Of a DNA stretch of 64,000 nucleotides, positions 13,171 through 23,990 are shown piece by piece (position 1 is the first letter of the stretch; every line of letters starts with the position of its first letter). Origin of the DNA: Dryocosmus kuriphilus (lineage: Eukaryota > Arthropoda > Insecta > Hymenoptera > Cynipidae); contig CM076197.1 of the NCBI GenBank assembly GCA_038277395.1, positions 83,747,951 through 83,811,950 on the forward strand. Reading direction: 5' to 3'. Below the pieces are notes generated by a model that was given only the letters and a program-made list of their open reading frames with translations, searched no databases and was not told where the DNA came from. The translations under genes and the position numbers were made by a program.

Positions 13171-15561
13171 ATGAGAATGTAAAAAGGCTCATAGTAAATT
13201 TCTCCATCTTGCGGTGTATTCCAAACAATAAAATTTTCTAAAATTTGTTAAGAAAAAATTAATGTGTCTATCTAGAAGTTGAAAACATTTTTGTTACACA
13301 ATTTTAGAAAATTTTATTGTTTTGATCAAATTATAAAATTAAAATTGAGAATTTTTGCAATAGTTTTCTAAATTAATTTTCTTTTAAAAAATTAGGTTTT
13401 TTTACAAGTAATTTGTAAGCTTATGAATTTTTAAAGATTTTCTAAGTTTTCTTTAAAGAAATATAGAAACTGAAAAAAATTCAAAAATTAAGAAACTTTG
13501 GAAGTTTGCACAATATTTTCTACATAAATATTCTAATATTCATAACTAAACTTTGAATGTTGAATTCAAATCTTTAATTCCGAAAAAATTATAATTACAT
13601 TATAAACATATATTACAATAAACATATATTTCTAAATATTATACTATGTAAATTTATAATATATGTTTATATGTTTAGATATTTGAACCTATGTTTAGCA
13701 AAAGAAAAGGGGATTCATTTTAATTCGAACATGGACCAAAAATTTGAGAAACAGTATTCTTAGTTTAAAAGGACTTAAACCGGAATGTGTAATGGCAAAC
13801 ACAAAGGGCTTATCTCATCAAGGGATCTAACGCCGATGGTCTGGGCCCTGGGGCAGTGTGGAGTTGTCGCCTGGCCCGTGAGGGGTAGTGTCGTTGGTAG
13901 GGGTATATCATAAAATGGGTTGGGACGAAGTGTCTATCGCCCGAGTTTAGGAGAAATATCATAAATATCCAAATTATGACAAGTTAAATAGAAGGTAAGA
14001 TCATTTAAATATACAGGTCCAATCTCGTCGCCATCGTTTTATTGTCTTCCTAGCCCCTCCAACGTTTCAAAAGCAATGGCTATGAATAAAAGAGTTTTCC
14101 TAGACTTCAAGGCTAAATGTCATACATATATGAGGAGGAAATTACTAGGATATGATTAGCTTAAGTGTATGATAGTTTTTTATGTGTTTTTCAACATTAT
14201 ATCGTGATTTTCCATTTTATTTTAAAAATTTAATATGAAAGTTTCAAATTAATAATCGCAGTAATATTTTCATTTTTAAAGTAAATTCTCAATTTTCTGC
14301 GTGTTATTATCTTTAGATTACATTTTTATAAAATACATTTGTAACATATATTATAGATATTTACAAGAACATCTTATTACCGTGTGTTTTAATATTTGAT
14401 AATTTTTTAATTATTTCAAGTAAGTTAATCTTAGGCTGTTATTCATGCCTTTAATTTCATCTAAAAGCTAAGAAAATGCAAACAAAAAGAGAAAGGAAAC
14501 GTTTTAATGGAACTGTAATGTAAAATTTACTAACAATTGAGGGTCCGGATCGTATAACCCCACATAAAATTTTCCCGAGCGAAAACGTAGTCCCCTGGAG
14601 GCTTAAAAACAAATTTTCGATTAAAAATTTTTAAAGGGCATATCTGAACGTCAAATTTTATTGCGCATCTTTTTTCTTCTAGAGAAAAAGTTATAGCTTT
14701 TGTAGTTTTCAAAATAAAGCCAAAAAACTGACTTTTTTGAAAACAAAACGATTTTAATCCGTTTTTTATTTAGCTTCAACTCGTGCTCAGTACTTCAGTT
14801 TTTGAAATTTTTTAATGAAAATTTCAGGGAATGTGCTTTGGGATGTCCTTCGATTGACAATCTAATAGGAATTCAAAATCGTTGTTTTTAAAAATTGTTA
14901 TTAATTTTTTTCTGATGCTCGGCGCGAATCGAACATTTGTAACTTCCAGCGTTTCGTTTAGCGAGGGAATTTTGAGCAGGCAGATACTTCTCGCGACAAA
15001 AATGCGGAGAAAGGTGTAATGAAGTTTTTTGGAAAGGTTCAGATCAAAATATTTAATGGTTTAGGAGTAGTTATGATTTTAGTGAACGTCAGCACTGGAG
15101 TTTTCGAGCGTACTATGTACTTTGAGACTTTCTGCTGTGCCACGTTTCTCTCGCTAGTGAGTTGTTGCTTATAATATGATATTATAACATTTTTTAATGA
15201 ATAACAGTGAAACGAAATTAAGTTTTAACAAAATATTCATGAATTTTATTTAATTTTGAATATATTTTTTCGGGTGTTTTATATTTTCAATGTAGCATAC
15301 TCTAAATGTACACCTAATGTTTACACCTACATTCGGCTTAACTCGTGAGTGACCTTGAACATGCATTTTGAAAACAAACCTATGCACACTTTTTTTTGCA
15401 CATTGTCTAAATTTATTTCAAAATTAAAACAGATCAGTTAGTCCTTGTTACTGATCACTGAATGTTGTACATCTGAGTGTGAATTCTAATCTAATTTCAA
15501 TATTTTTTGCTAAATAAAGTTGATTTAATTATGAAGTGGCGATTTTTCATTTTATAATAAA

Positions 15562-15666
15562 ATGGAAAATATACCGAAAACTTTTGGAGGTAGAAAACGA
15601 AAACGAGACGAGAGTACATGGGAGCAAAATGTACAAAAAGCTTGCAAAAACAAGGTACAAGTTTGA
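15562..15666 (+). pseudogene. Basic N-terminal transposase-like fragment in the 2.27 kb element
   Basis: A 34-codon frame with ATG at 15562. It carries a strongly basic stretch GGRKRKRDESTWEQNVQKAC. A family of insect transposon proteins has a similar RKRK..(E/D)..W..N..K..RN motif at the N-terminus (recollection, not searched). The frame stops at 15664. A GT at 15655 in AAG|GTACAAG could be a donor, but an AG about 40 nt on leads into stops, so I infer decay rather than splicing. The catalytic centre is absent. Confidence 0.5.
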
Positions 15667-15807
15667 ATAATAATTTTTTTTTTATTCAAAGCAGGAAATA
15701 ATACTGTAATATCAGTAAAGTTGAGGAGAGAGTGGAAAGATCCTCATAATATGAAATTCAACGTCTGGGATGATAAATAAATCCAAAAATTCGTAGTTAG
15801 TGACACT

Positions 15808-16040
15808 TCCAGACAAATTTTAATGTAATAAATCCTTCCAAATTTAAAATTGAGCCGAAAGTAAAACTCGCGGAAATAGAAAGGTATCCCCCTGCAGTCA
15901 TTGGAATAACTGACGCTAAAATGAAAGACGTAAAAAGCTTATTGAAGTATCTTACACCCAAAGGAAAAGCCTTCTTTAATGAATACTTTGAGTCCATAAC
16001 AAACAGTAAATCGAAAGATGATTCTGTTCTTTCTTCCTGA
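15808..16040 (+). pseudogene. C-terminal transposase-like fragment in the 2.27 kb element
   Basis: A plus-strand frame without ATG that ends at TGA 16038-16040. It contains PPAVIGITDAKMKDVKSLL, then YLTPKGKAFFNEYF, then a polar Ser/Lys tail. The pattern of a P(L/A).I..AK..D...LL.Y..P....F(Y/F) block close to the C-terminus is one I recall from the same transposon protein family as the upstream basic fragment. If so, the element keeps the start and end of its protein and has lost the middle. The opposite strand is also open for 66 codons, but I treat that as a shadow. Confidence 0.45.
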
Positions 16041-16929
16041 TGATGATTAAATTGTATGTAGTTCCTTTCTTACAAACACATAAAAAATTAAATAAAATTC
16101 ATTGAATATTTTCTGTTAACTTATTTATTCGTTTAACTGTTATTCATTAAAAAATGTTATAATATCATATTATAAGCAAAAACTCACTAGCGAGAGAACG
16201 TGGCACAGCGGAAAGTCTCAAAGTACATAGTACGCTCGAAAACTCCAGCGTTGACGTTCACTAAAATCATAACTACTCCTAAACCATTAAATATTTTGAT
16301 CTGAAACTTTCCAAAAAACTTCATTACACCTTTCTCCGCATTTTTGTCGCGAGAAGTATTTGCCTGCTCAAAATTCCCTCGCTAAACGAAACGCTGGAAG
16401 TTACAAATGTTCGATTCGCGCCGAGCATCAGAAAAAAAAATTAATAACAATTTTATAAAAACAACGATTTTGAATTCCTATTAGATTGTCAATCGAAGGA
16501 CATCCTAAAGCATATTCTCTGAAATTTTCATTAAAAAATTTCAAAAACTGAAGCACTGAGCACGAGTTGAAGCTAAAAACGGATTAAAATCGTGTTTTTT
16601 CAAAAAAGTCAGTTTTTTTGGCTTTTATTTTGAAAACTACAAAAGCTATAACTTTTTCTCTAGAGGAAAAAAGATACGCAATAAAATTTGATGTTCAGAT
16701 ATGCCCTTTAAACATTTTTAATGCGAAAATTTGTTTTTAAGCCTCCAGGGGACTACGTTTTCGCTCGAGAAAATTTTATGTGGGGTTATACGATCCGGAC
16801 CCCTCAATTTTGAAAATGCCTTTTAAATTAATTTTTAAACATGTAAAATAATACAGTTGTCGCAAAAAGTGATTTTTCATATATTTGTTCACAAGTTTCT
16901 TACATTTTTACTCTGGTAGAATTTTTAAG

Positions 16930-17033
16930 AAAGTAAGTATGTTTCCTCATTAAATTTATCTTAACCGTTTATTGATAACAATGCACGGTTTTCGTTTTAA
17001 TCGAGAAAACGTTTCCCGTCAAAATATTGAACA
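16930..17033 (-). repeat. Inverted copy of an internal tandem unit
   Basis: The stretch with GCACGGTTTTCGTTTTAATC and TTTCCCGTCAAAATATTGAA is the reverse complement of the unit found at about 12640-12740 and 30170-30250 (GCGGGAAACCACAG, GATTAAAACAAAAACCGTG). It abuts the left end of the next composite element. The same arrangement occurs at about 20130-20208 and 32180-32262. Confidence 0.7.
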
Positions 17034-18342
17034 TAAAAAAAAAATCTGCCCGCTGCGCGGGCACAATTCTCATCGCGCCCTGCGCGCGCCGCACTGTCGC
17101 GCGAATTATGAGCGCGCCTAGGGCGCGCGTCCTGTTGGCACTCGCGCTTCGCGCTCGATAAGTTATTTACGGCACTCACGCTTCGCACTCGATAGATTTA
17201 TTCACCTCGCGCTAACGCGCTCGGTGTTTATGGATCTTACAAACATTTAAATTAAAAATTACAAAAGAAATTATTTTACTTAAGGCTCTATCGCCCTTGA
17301 AGGCATACATTCTCATCATGACACTCGCGCTTCGCAATCGATAATTACATTTTTTTTTAAACACATTATAGATTGGGTAATGTTTTTTTAGTGATATTCC
17401 AAATTTCATAATAGAGGATTTCGATTCTTAAAAGTAAAACGATGAGTCTTATAATTAAATTTTGTAGCTCTTTCCAAGGTGAACAATTCTGCATAATTTT
17501 TCTCATATCTTGCACAGTTTTGCAGAAAAGTGGTTTTTCTTTATATTTCATAACATATTTCACGAATAACTCAAAAAATACGCGTCTGCTTAAAAAAATG
17601 ATGGTAGAGCAAATTTGTAGATCTTTTATTGAGGCGAACAACTTTATTTCTTATTATTTTTCCGTATCTTCCACAGATTGGTGGAAATTTAACATCTCTA
17701 ATTTTTAATAACGTTTTATCAATGAAAAAAAAGCCGTTCATTTTATCAAAAAACGGTTGAGACAAAATTTGTAGATTTTTTTGAGGTGAACAATTTCACT
17801 TTCATTAAAGTTTTTTTTGTATCTCTCATAGTTTAGCCGCAAGATGGATTTTTTGATTTTTATGAAAACCGTTTTTTTTGATGGATAAAACCATAACCGT
17901 TGGTCAAAAACCGCTGTTTAACGAACTCGTCCTTTCTTTTCGGACCTTAAAGAAGTGTGCCAAAGCGCAATCCAATCCGATTAGTCCTTCGAAAGTTATC
18001 GTGGTGACAGACGACAACAACAACGACAACGACAACGACGACAACGACAACGACGACAACGACGACAACGACAACACCCAACAGACAGACAGACACGGTC
18101 GTAAAAACCATTTTTTTCGGATTCACGAGATCTCAAAACGTGGAGATGTCATGAAATCCGCGAAAGTCAAATTTTGCATAAATCTAATACTTTCTCTGAT
18201 GAGAATGTAAAAATTGCATTTTTCAGCAAAACAGTGTAAAAAATGAAGAAATTAACGTTCTAGATATAATTTCATTGATTGGTGAGCGCGAGAAACGTGA
18301 CTGAGAATTGCGCCTGAGTAGCGGGCAGATTTTTCAATAATT
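17034..18342 (+). mobile_element. Inverted-end composite element, copy B2
   Basis: The left end is an A-run then ATCTGCCCGCTGCGCGGGC; the right end GCGGGCAGATTTTTCAATAA is its inverse. It contains GC-rich palindromes (GCGCGCCTAGGGCGCGC), tandem units of AAAACCGTT.ATTTTATCAA type, the AACCGTTGGTCAAAAACCGC module and a GACAAC tract at about 18013-18075. It matches 32.26-33.57 kb. No coding capacity. Confidence 0.6.
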
Positions 18343-19001
18343 ATCCAATCCGACTTAGTCGCTGAAAAGTGGTTTTCTTTGTATTTCATAACATATTTCA
18401 CGAAATAAACTCAAAAACTACGCGTCTTGATAAAAAATTATAGAGAATAATCTTTATAGATCTTATTTGAGGGCTAAACAACTTTGTTTAACATTATTTT
18501 TCTGTATCTTGCATACTTTGGCGGGGAAATTTGAGAACCTTGATTTTAATAACGTTTTATCGATTAAAACAAAAACCGTGCATTTTATGAAAAAAATGGT
18601 TGAAACGAAATTGGTAGATATTTTTTAATTGAACAACTTTGCTCTTCACCAATTTTTTTTATCTGGAATATTTTGGCGGGAAACCAGAGTTTTTTTAATT
18701 TTAATAGGCGTTTTTCTTTGAATTAAAAACAAAAACCGTTCATTTTTATCAAAAAAACAGTTAAGGCAAATTTGTAAGATTTTTTTGAGATGAACAATTT
18801 TTTACTTTCTTACGTTTTTTTATCGTATCTCTCATAGTTTTAAGCCGAAAAATGGATTTTTTGGTTTTGTGAAAACACCGTTTTTTTTGGATTGGATACA
18901 AGCATAACCGTATGGTGAAAAATTTTTGGCGGGAAACACAGTTTTTAATTTTAATAGCGTTTTCTCTGATTAAAACAAAAAAAATTAAGGCCGTGGGGGG
19001 G

Positions 19002-19069
<68 letters not shown>

Positions 19070-19582
19070 AAATTGACCAAAACCGTTTTATCAAAAAAAC
19101 GGTTAATGACCAAATTTGTAGATTTTTTTGAGATCGAACAATATTTACTTTCTCACGTTTTTTTTTGTATCTCTCATAGTTTAGCCGAAAAATGTGATTT
19201 TTTTGGTTTTGTGAAAAACGTTTTTGGATGGATAAAAGCATAACCGTTGTGAAAAATTTTGGCGGGAAACCACAGTTTTTTTTTCTAATTTTAATAGCGG
19301 GGTTTTCTTGATTAAAACAAAAACCGTTCATTTTATCAAAAAATGGTTAAGACAAAATTTGTAGATCTTGTTTGAGATTGAACAATTTTACTTCTCTTAT
19401 ATTTTTTTTTGTATCTCTCATAGTTTAGCCGAAAAATGGATGTTTTGATTTTGTGAAAACCGTTTTATGATGGATAAAACCGATAACCGGCCTGGTCGAA
19501 AACCGCTGGTTAACGAACTCGTCCTTTCTTTTTGGACTTTAAAGAAGTGTGCCAAGCGCAATCCAATCCCATTAGTCCTTCG
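18343..19582 (+). repeat. Array of diverged tandem units after the B2 element
   Basis: Further repeats of the unit marked by ACAAAAACCGTTCATTTTAT, TTTGTAGAT.TTTTTGAGAT and TCTCATAGTTTAGCCGAAAA, ending in the AACCG..GGTCGAAAACCGCTGG module just before the gap. In the cleaner copy C the corresponding units start at 33940, 34172 and 34402, a spacing of about 231 bp. Confidence 0.75.
18995..19068 (+). repeat. Poly-G run (74 nt with one C)
   Basis: G runs this long are rare in eukaryotic genomes. The matching position in copy C (about 34165-34190) reads through the normal ACAAAAACCGTTCATTTTAT unit with no G run. A sequencing or consensus artefact is the simplest explanation. Confidence 0.95.
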
Positions 19583-20082
19583 NNNNNNNNNNNNNNNNNN
19601 NNNNNNNNNNNNNNNNNNNNNNNNNNNNNNNNNNNNNNNNNNNNNNNNNNNNNNNNNNNNNNNNNNNNNNNNNNNNNNNNNNNNNNNNNNNNNNNNNNNN
19701 NNNNNNNNNNNNNNNNNNNNNNNNNNNNNNNNNNNNNNNNNNNNNNNNNNNNNNNNNNNNNNNNNNNNNNNNNNNNNNNNNNNNNNNNNNNNNNNNNNNN
19801 NNNNNNNNNNNNNNNNNNNNNNNNNNNNNNNNNNNNNNNNNNNNNNNNNNNNNNNNNNNNNNNNNNNNNNNNNNNNNNNNNNNNNNNNNNNNNNNNNNNN
19901 NNNNNNNNNNNNNNNNNNNNNNNNNNNNNNNNNNNNNNNNNNNNNNNNNNNNNNNNNNNNNNNNNNNNNNNNNNNNNNNNNNNNNNNNNNNNNNNNNNNN
20001 NNNNNNNNNNNNNNNNNNNNNNNNNNNNNNNNNNNNNNNNNNNNNNNNNNNNNNNNNNNNNNNNNNNNNNNNNNNNNNNNNN
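19583..20082. other. assembly gap (500 N)
   Basis: Exactly 500 N, again a placeholder length. It interrupts the 3' module of copy B at the CCTTCG of the element. Sequence after it restarts at the region equivalent to about 32140 in copy C, so repeat collapse or misjoin at the gap is likely. Confidence 0.99.
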
Positions 20083-20711
20083 AATCAGTTTAAACTCTGT
20101 AGAATTTAGAAGTAAGATTTCCTCATAAAATTTATCTTAACCGTTTCTTGATAATATGCACGGTTTTCGTTTTAATCGAGAAAACGTTTCCCGTCAAAAT
20201 ATTGAACATAAAAAAAAAAAATCTGCCCGCTGCGCGGGCACATTCTCATCGCGCCCTGCGCGCGCCGCACTTCGCGCGAAGTATGAGCGCGCCTAGGGCG
20301 CGCGTCTGTTGGCACTCGCGCTTCGCGCTCGACATTTTACTCGCGCTTCGCGCTCGATAAGTTATTTACGGCACTCACGCTTCGCACTCGATAGATTATT
20401 CACCTCGCGCTACGCGCTCGGTGTTTATGGATCGTACAAACCTTTAAATTAAAAATTACAAAACAAATTATTTTACTTAAGGCTCTATCGCCCTTAAGGC
20501 ATACATTCTGATCATGACACTCGCGCTTCGCAATCGATAATTACATTTTTTTGAAACACATTATAGATTGGTAATGTTTTTTAGTGATATTCCAAATTTC
20601 ATAATAGAGGATTTCGATTCTTAAAAGTAAAACGATGAGTCTTATAATTAACTTTTGTAGCTCTTTCCAAAGTGAACAATTCTGCTTAATATTTTCTCAT
20701 ATCTTCACAGT
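20083..20711 (+). repeat. Repeat block fragment D, truncated
   Basis: Matches 32.14-32.74 kb and 16.90-17.52 kb: the inverted unit, the ATCTGCCCGCTGCGCGGGC left end at about 20221, CGCGCCTAGGGCGCGCG, the CTTAAGGCTCTATCGCCCTTAAGG segment and the first tandem unit. It stops abruptly at CATATCTTCACAG, where unrelated sequence begins. Confidence 0.85.
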
Positions 20712-21690
20712 AAAAAATATGTATTAAATCTAAACCAATATTGGGCTCATTTTAAGCTGTAACATAAAGTAGACCACTCGGTCTAAAAACTAACTTAGGT
20801 TCAAATGATTAAAATAAACTGCTTTTAGGACTAGAAGTTAGACCAAATGTAGAATAAAAATCAGTCTGTAACCATAATATGGGTTAACATCAAGCTCTGC
20901 TTGGTATAGAAAGTAGGGTATAAACGTTTTGATGATTAGATCGGCTATAGGTAGGCTTATAAACTCAAGCCGCGGCAAAGGTCTAAAACGTTTGACTAGC
21001 AGGTAACCAGCTAGCTCTTGACGGTCTAGCGGTCTGGCTTGTTAGCACTGCGGTAATGCCTAAACAGTAGCCGCTTTCGCAGCTACAAGTGGTTGATTAG
21101 CTTTTTACCGGTATAGGGGCTTTAATTTTAAAACTTCTATATATTGTCCTATAGGGGGACCTTAGTTCTTTAAAGGCTTGAAAAGTTGGGGAGCCTTAAC
21201 TTTTAATCAATTTTTTTAAGTTCTTTAAAAAAATTATCCTTTGTATTCCTGGGCCATTTTCTATCCTATATTATAATTAAAATTTCACCTAAGCCCCTAT
21301 ATTTAAAATTTAAAAAATTAAAAGCTAAAAAATACAGGGTTTCAGAACATCCATTAAACAATATGATTGATCGATTTTAAAAAAAAATATATATTTAAAA
21401 ACAATATTAAATTTAAAAAAAATTCGGAGTTTACAAATATTACATTTATTAATATATAAAACTATTGATAAACAAACCGTTAAAACAAAATAAACTAAAA
21501 TAAAAATATCTACGGGACGAATTGGCAAATTAATTTAAAAAAAAATAAATTTTAGGTTTTTCTTAATACCACCACTTAACCACTGGTACTTATTATTTGG
21601 AACATCAGTTATCTGTGCTTAACCTTTTTATTTCCTCAAATAACAATACTTGCCGTAATAAAATTTAGTCATGCCGCTTATTTTGGTATC
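20712..21690. other. Unique AT-rich stretch interrupting the repeats; no gene seen
   Basis: Unrelated to the flanking repeats. Several copies of (G)GTCTAA/TTAGACC-like words occur at about 20775-20850. The stretch 20940-21180 is less AT-rich and has short palindromes, but no tRNA-like A/B boxes and no convincing open frame. Many G and C homopolymers suggest poor consensus quality. Confidence 0.5.
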
Positions 21691-23010
21691 GGCAGTAAAT
21701 TTTCAATATTTGAAAAATTCCAATTATAATCGCCACATTTTTTACATGATGCCAGTTTAAGGCATTTCAATTGCAGGGGGTGGGCCAACTGGTAAAATGA
21801 GCCCTCTATCGTTCACACGTTTTAAAGGGGGAAAATAAGGTTCTGTATATTTAGCTTTCCGGCCATAACTTTTACCTATGGCCGATTTCATTCCTTTGGT
21901 GGCTTTCGGTTTCGGGTACTTTTTGGCCATTTTTGGGGGGTTCGGGGGAAAATGGGGACGGTTTCTTTCCTGGAAAAAAAATATTTTTTTCTAATTTAAA
22001 TTTTAGGGGGGTTGAAAATTTTCAAAATTTGAAATTAAATTGAAAATAAAACTTGAATAACTGTTATTTTTACCCATAAAATTCCGAGAAATAAATAATC
22101 TGTACAATATGTCTCGTTCTACTCTCCTTTTGAGCCGCCTGGACTTAAAGTGGTCTGTTCTGTTTCTTTATTATGACATGGACTGACATCTTATTCTAGT
22201 GTCAAGTCGTGGTCGTTCTTCTTCCATGGCACCGAAAAATTCTATTAATTTTGGCAAAGCTTCTAGATATTATGACTTCACCTCGTAATTCTTCCAAGCC
22301 GGATCTCACACTCGATTTGCCACTCAATCTGTAAAAAATAACAGTTTTCATTTAAAATATTTATATCGTCTATTATCTTAAATATTGTGGATTCAATAAC
22401 TGTTGGCCATAATTTATCTTACTTACCGTTCAATAGGTGATTTTCTAATTCCATCAAAACCCTTATGATGGCCTGGAAAATGAGTTGATGTTCTTCTTAG
22501 CACCGAAAGGTTTTAAAAAAATTTGAGGTGGAGGAGGGACCCATCCATAGCCGGGGAACCACCAGTGGGATTTTCAAAAATTTGGCCGGTATTTGATATG
22601 GAAAAAAATCTCTTGATATTTGGGGTTGTCTTAGTGAATTACAATCGGATATTTGGGCCGATTTTTTTTTCAGGGGCAAGGTATTGGGACACTGCACTCA
22701 TCTCATGCTTGGGAATTTGAAAATTAAATAAATATGAAATTTTTTTATATTATAAAAGTACTGGACAATAAAAAACAATTAATTTGTATCGCAGAAGCTA
22801 ATATTTGGAATATTAGGGTGGGGGCCCCCAAAAAAATGCCTTGCAAAATTTTTTTTTCTAATTTGCTTTCCAAGGGGTAGTTATATTCCTCCCCAAATTC
22901 GTTTCTCAAATTCGCGAAATAAACAAGGGAAGTCTCCCTAAATTTTTTGATAGGCCCTTCTTAAACCAGGGTCTTTACCACTTTACACAAATAGTCCTCC
23001 AATTTATTTT
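21690..23010 (-). pseudogene. Minus-strand multi-exon coding remnant, unrecognised
   Basis: Seen on the minus strand: four blocks with good codon structure but broken by indels. Block 1 (about 22990-22858) has ETSLVYFANLRNEFGEEYNY. Block 2 (about 22712-22427) has AVSQYLAPEKKIGPN, RFFSISNTGQIFENPTGG and, in another frame, HQLIFQAIIRVLMELENHLL. It ends at a strong donor (GTAAGTAAG, 22426 downwards) matched by an acceptor TTTTTTACAG ending at 22331, a 96-bp intron. Block 3 (22330-about 22085) has LEALPKLIEFFGAMEEERPR. Block 4 begins at 21969 after TTTTCCAG and has KSAIGKSYGRKAKYTEPYFP and NDRGLILPVGPPP. Stops and frame changes fall at homopolymers. I do not recognise the family. It could be a host gene fragment or a mobile-element gene. 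Confidence 0.45.
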
Positions 23011-23546
23011 TAATAGGAAAAACACTTATTTACCTGGATTACTCTCTTGTACATGAACAAGTATAGATGGACACAATTAACACTTTAACTACACAATTAA
23101 ACATTTAACTTCGTAATTAAAATATAAATAAAAGTGCGACATAGACGCGACGCACAGTGATCGAGACAGACATGCTAATGGCGTATCATTTTCGAAATGA
23201 GTTATTTTATAATGTTTAAAATTATTGTGTAATTAATCTGTATACAAATTTATTACATAATAATTTTGATCATTATGTATAATGTATAATGTAGCAAGAT
23301 AGATCCAAGCATTAGTAGTCAAAAACATGGTATTGTTTGTACTATAATAACTAAAAAATAAGCCGATGTATGTATATTTGAAAAATATTGGATATACAAC
23401 TTTCAATCTCGCAATGCGTTTTGCATGAATCTCGAGAACTGAAGTCGACGGGGTTCTAAAGTAGAATAATAAATAATAAACAATATATAATTGTTGAATT
23501 TTTCATTCCCATCTTTCCTGCATATTGTTTAAAATTATTTACAAAT

Positions 23547-23878
23547 TCATTTGTATGCTTTCAATTCTACAGCACTTGCTAAGGTTTTTCTAGTTACAAG
23601 TTTTCTAACTTTCCTCAATACTATTCTGTGTGTTTCCTTAAAATAATTTAATCAATGCTTCGAATCTAATATCTTCGTAGCCTATCTGCCTTAAAACTTG
23701 TAATGCCCATTTACGTAAGCCTTTGTCATAAATAACTAATCCAGAATTAACAATTGCTTTGAAATCTTCCAATGTTAATTTATATATTACAGAAAGTTTT
23801 TTCTCTGTATGTACCTCCTTTGCTTAAAGAATGAGCCCAACGTCGCAGCTATCTTATAGAATTTACTTTCTTAAACAT
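23547..23878 (-). pseudogene. Transposase N-terminal (HTH-like) remnant
   Basis: Minus strand from ATG at 23878. It has KKVNSIR, an in-frame TAG, then LRRWAHSLSKGG. After a frame change at an A-run come LTLEDFKAIVNSGLVIYDKG and LRKWALQVLRQIGYEDIRFE; after another change, HRIVLRKVRKLVTRK ends at TGA (23549-23547). From memory, insect genomes contain many transposase-like proteins with RRWA...GG..., D(I/L)R(R/K)WAL, and HRIVSRK(V/I)TKFVT in this order, upstream of a DDE domain. No DDE-like sequence follows here. It is a decayed fragment of about 110 codons; the superfamily is not assigned. Confidence 0.55.
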
Positions 23879-23923
23879 TTTCTGCACCGATTCAAGACTC
23901 AAATTTTTTTCTTTTTGATTTAA

Positions 23924-23990
23924 AGTACGGTCTAACATATATTAGACCATACTTTCAATCTTTTCACCCTACCGGACTAGGGTGAAAAGA
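23924..23990. repeat. Two adjacent perfect or near-perfect hairpins
   Basis: The first palindrome (23924-23953) has arms AGTACGGTCTAA and TTAGACCATACT with one mismatch. The second (23959-23990) has perfect 13-nt arms TCTTTTCACCCTA and TAGGGTGAAAAGA around a 6-nt loop. They sit just outside the transposase remnant and about 13 bp before repeat copy C begins, so they may be an element terminus. Confidence 0.6.

Larger units (their letters stand above)
14539..16805. mobile_element. 2.27 kb DNA transposon with about 670-bp inverted repeats, AATT duplication (Sola2-like?)
   Basis: Seen: the outer ends read GAGGGTCCGGATCGTATAAC on the left and its inverse ending GGACCCCTC on the right. The inverted arms run about 14539-15210 and 16140-16805 and differ only slightly. 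The flanks are AATT on both sides, and copy C (about 32037-32040) has the uninterrupted site with one AATT. The 0.93 kb core holds a truncated basic ORF and a separate C-terminal-like ORF. Inference: long arms, a 4-bp duplication and the RKRKR..W..N..K motif suggest a Sola2-type element that lost its catalytic middle. The superfamily assignment rests on memory of that motif and needs a search. Confidence 0.85.

Noticed and set aside
18951..19331. Minus-strand frame with a poly-Pro run
   Set aside because: Encoded by the poly-G artefact within a non-coding repeat unit.
20940..21130. Possible tRNA or structured RNA in the less AT-rich patch
   Set aside because: No cloverleaf or A/B box pattern could be built.
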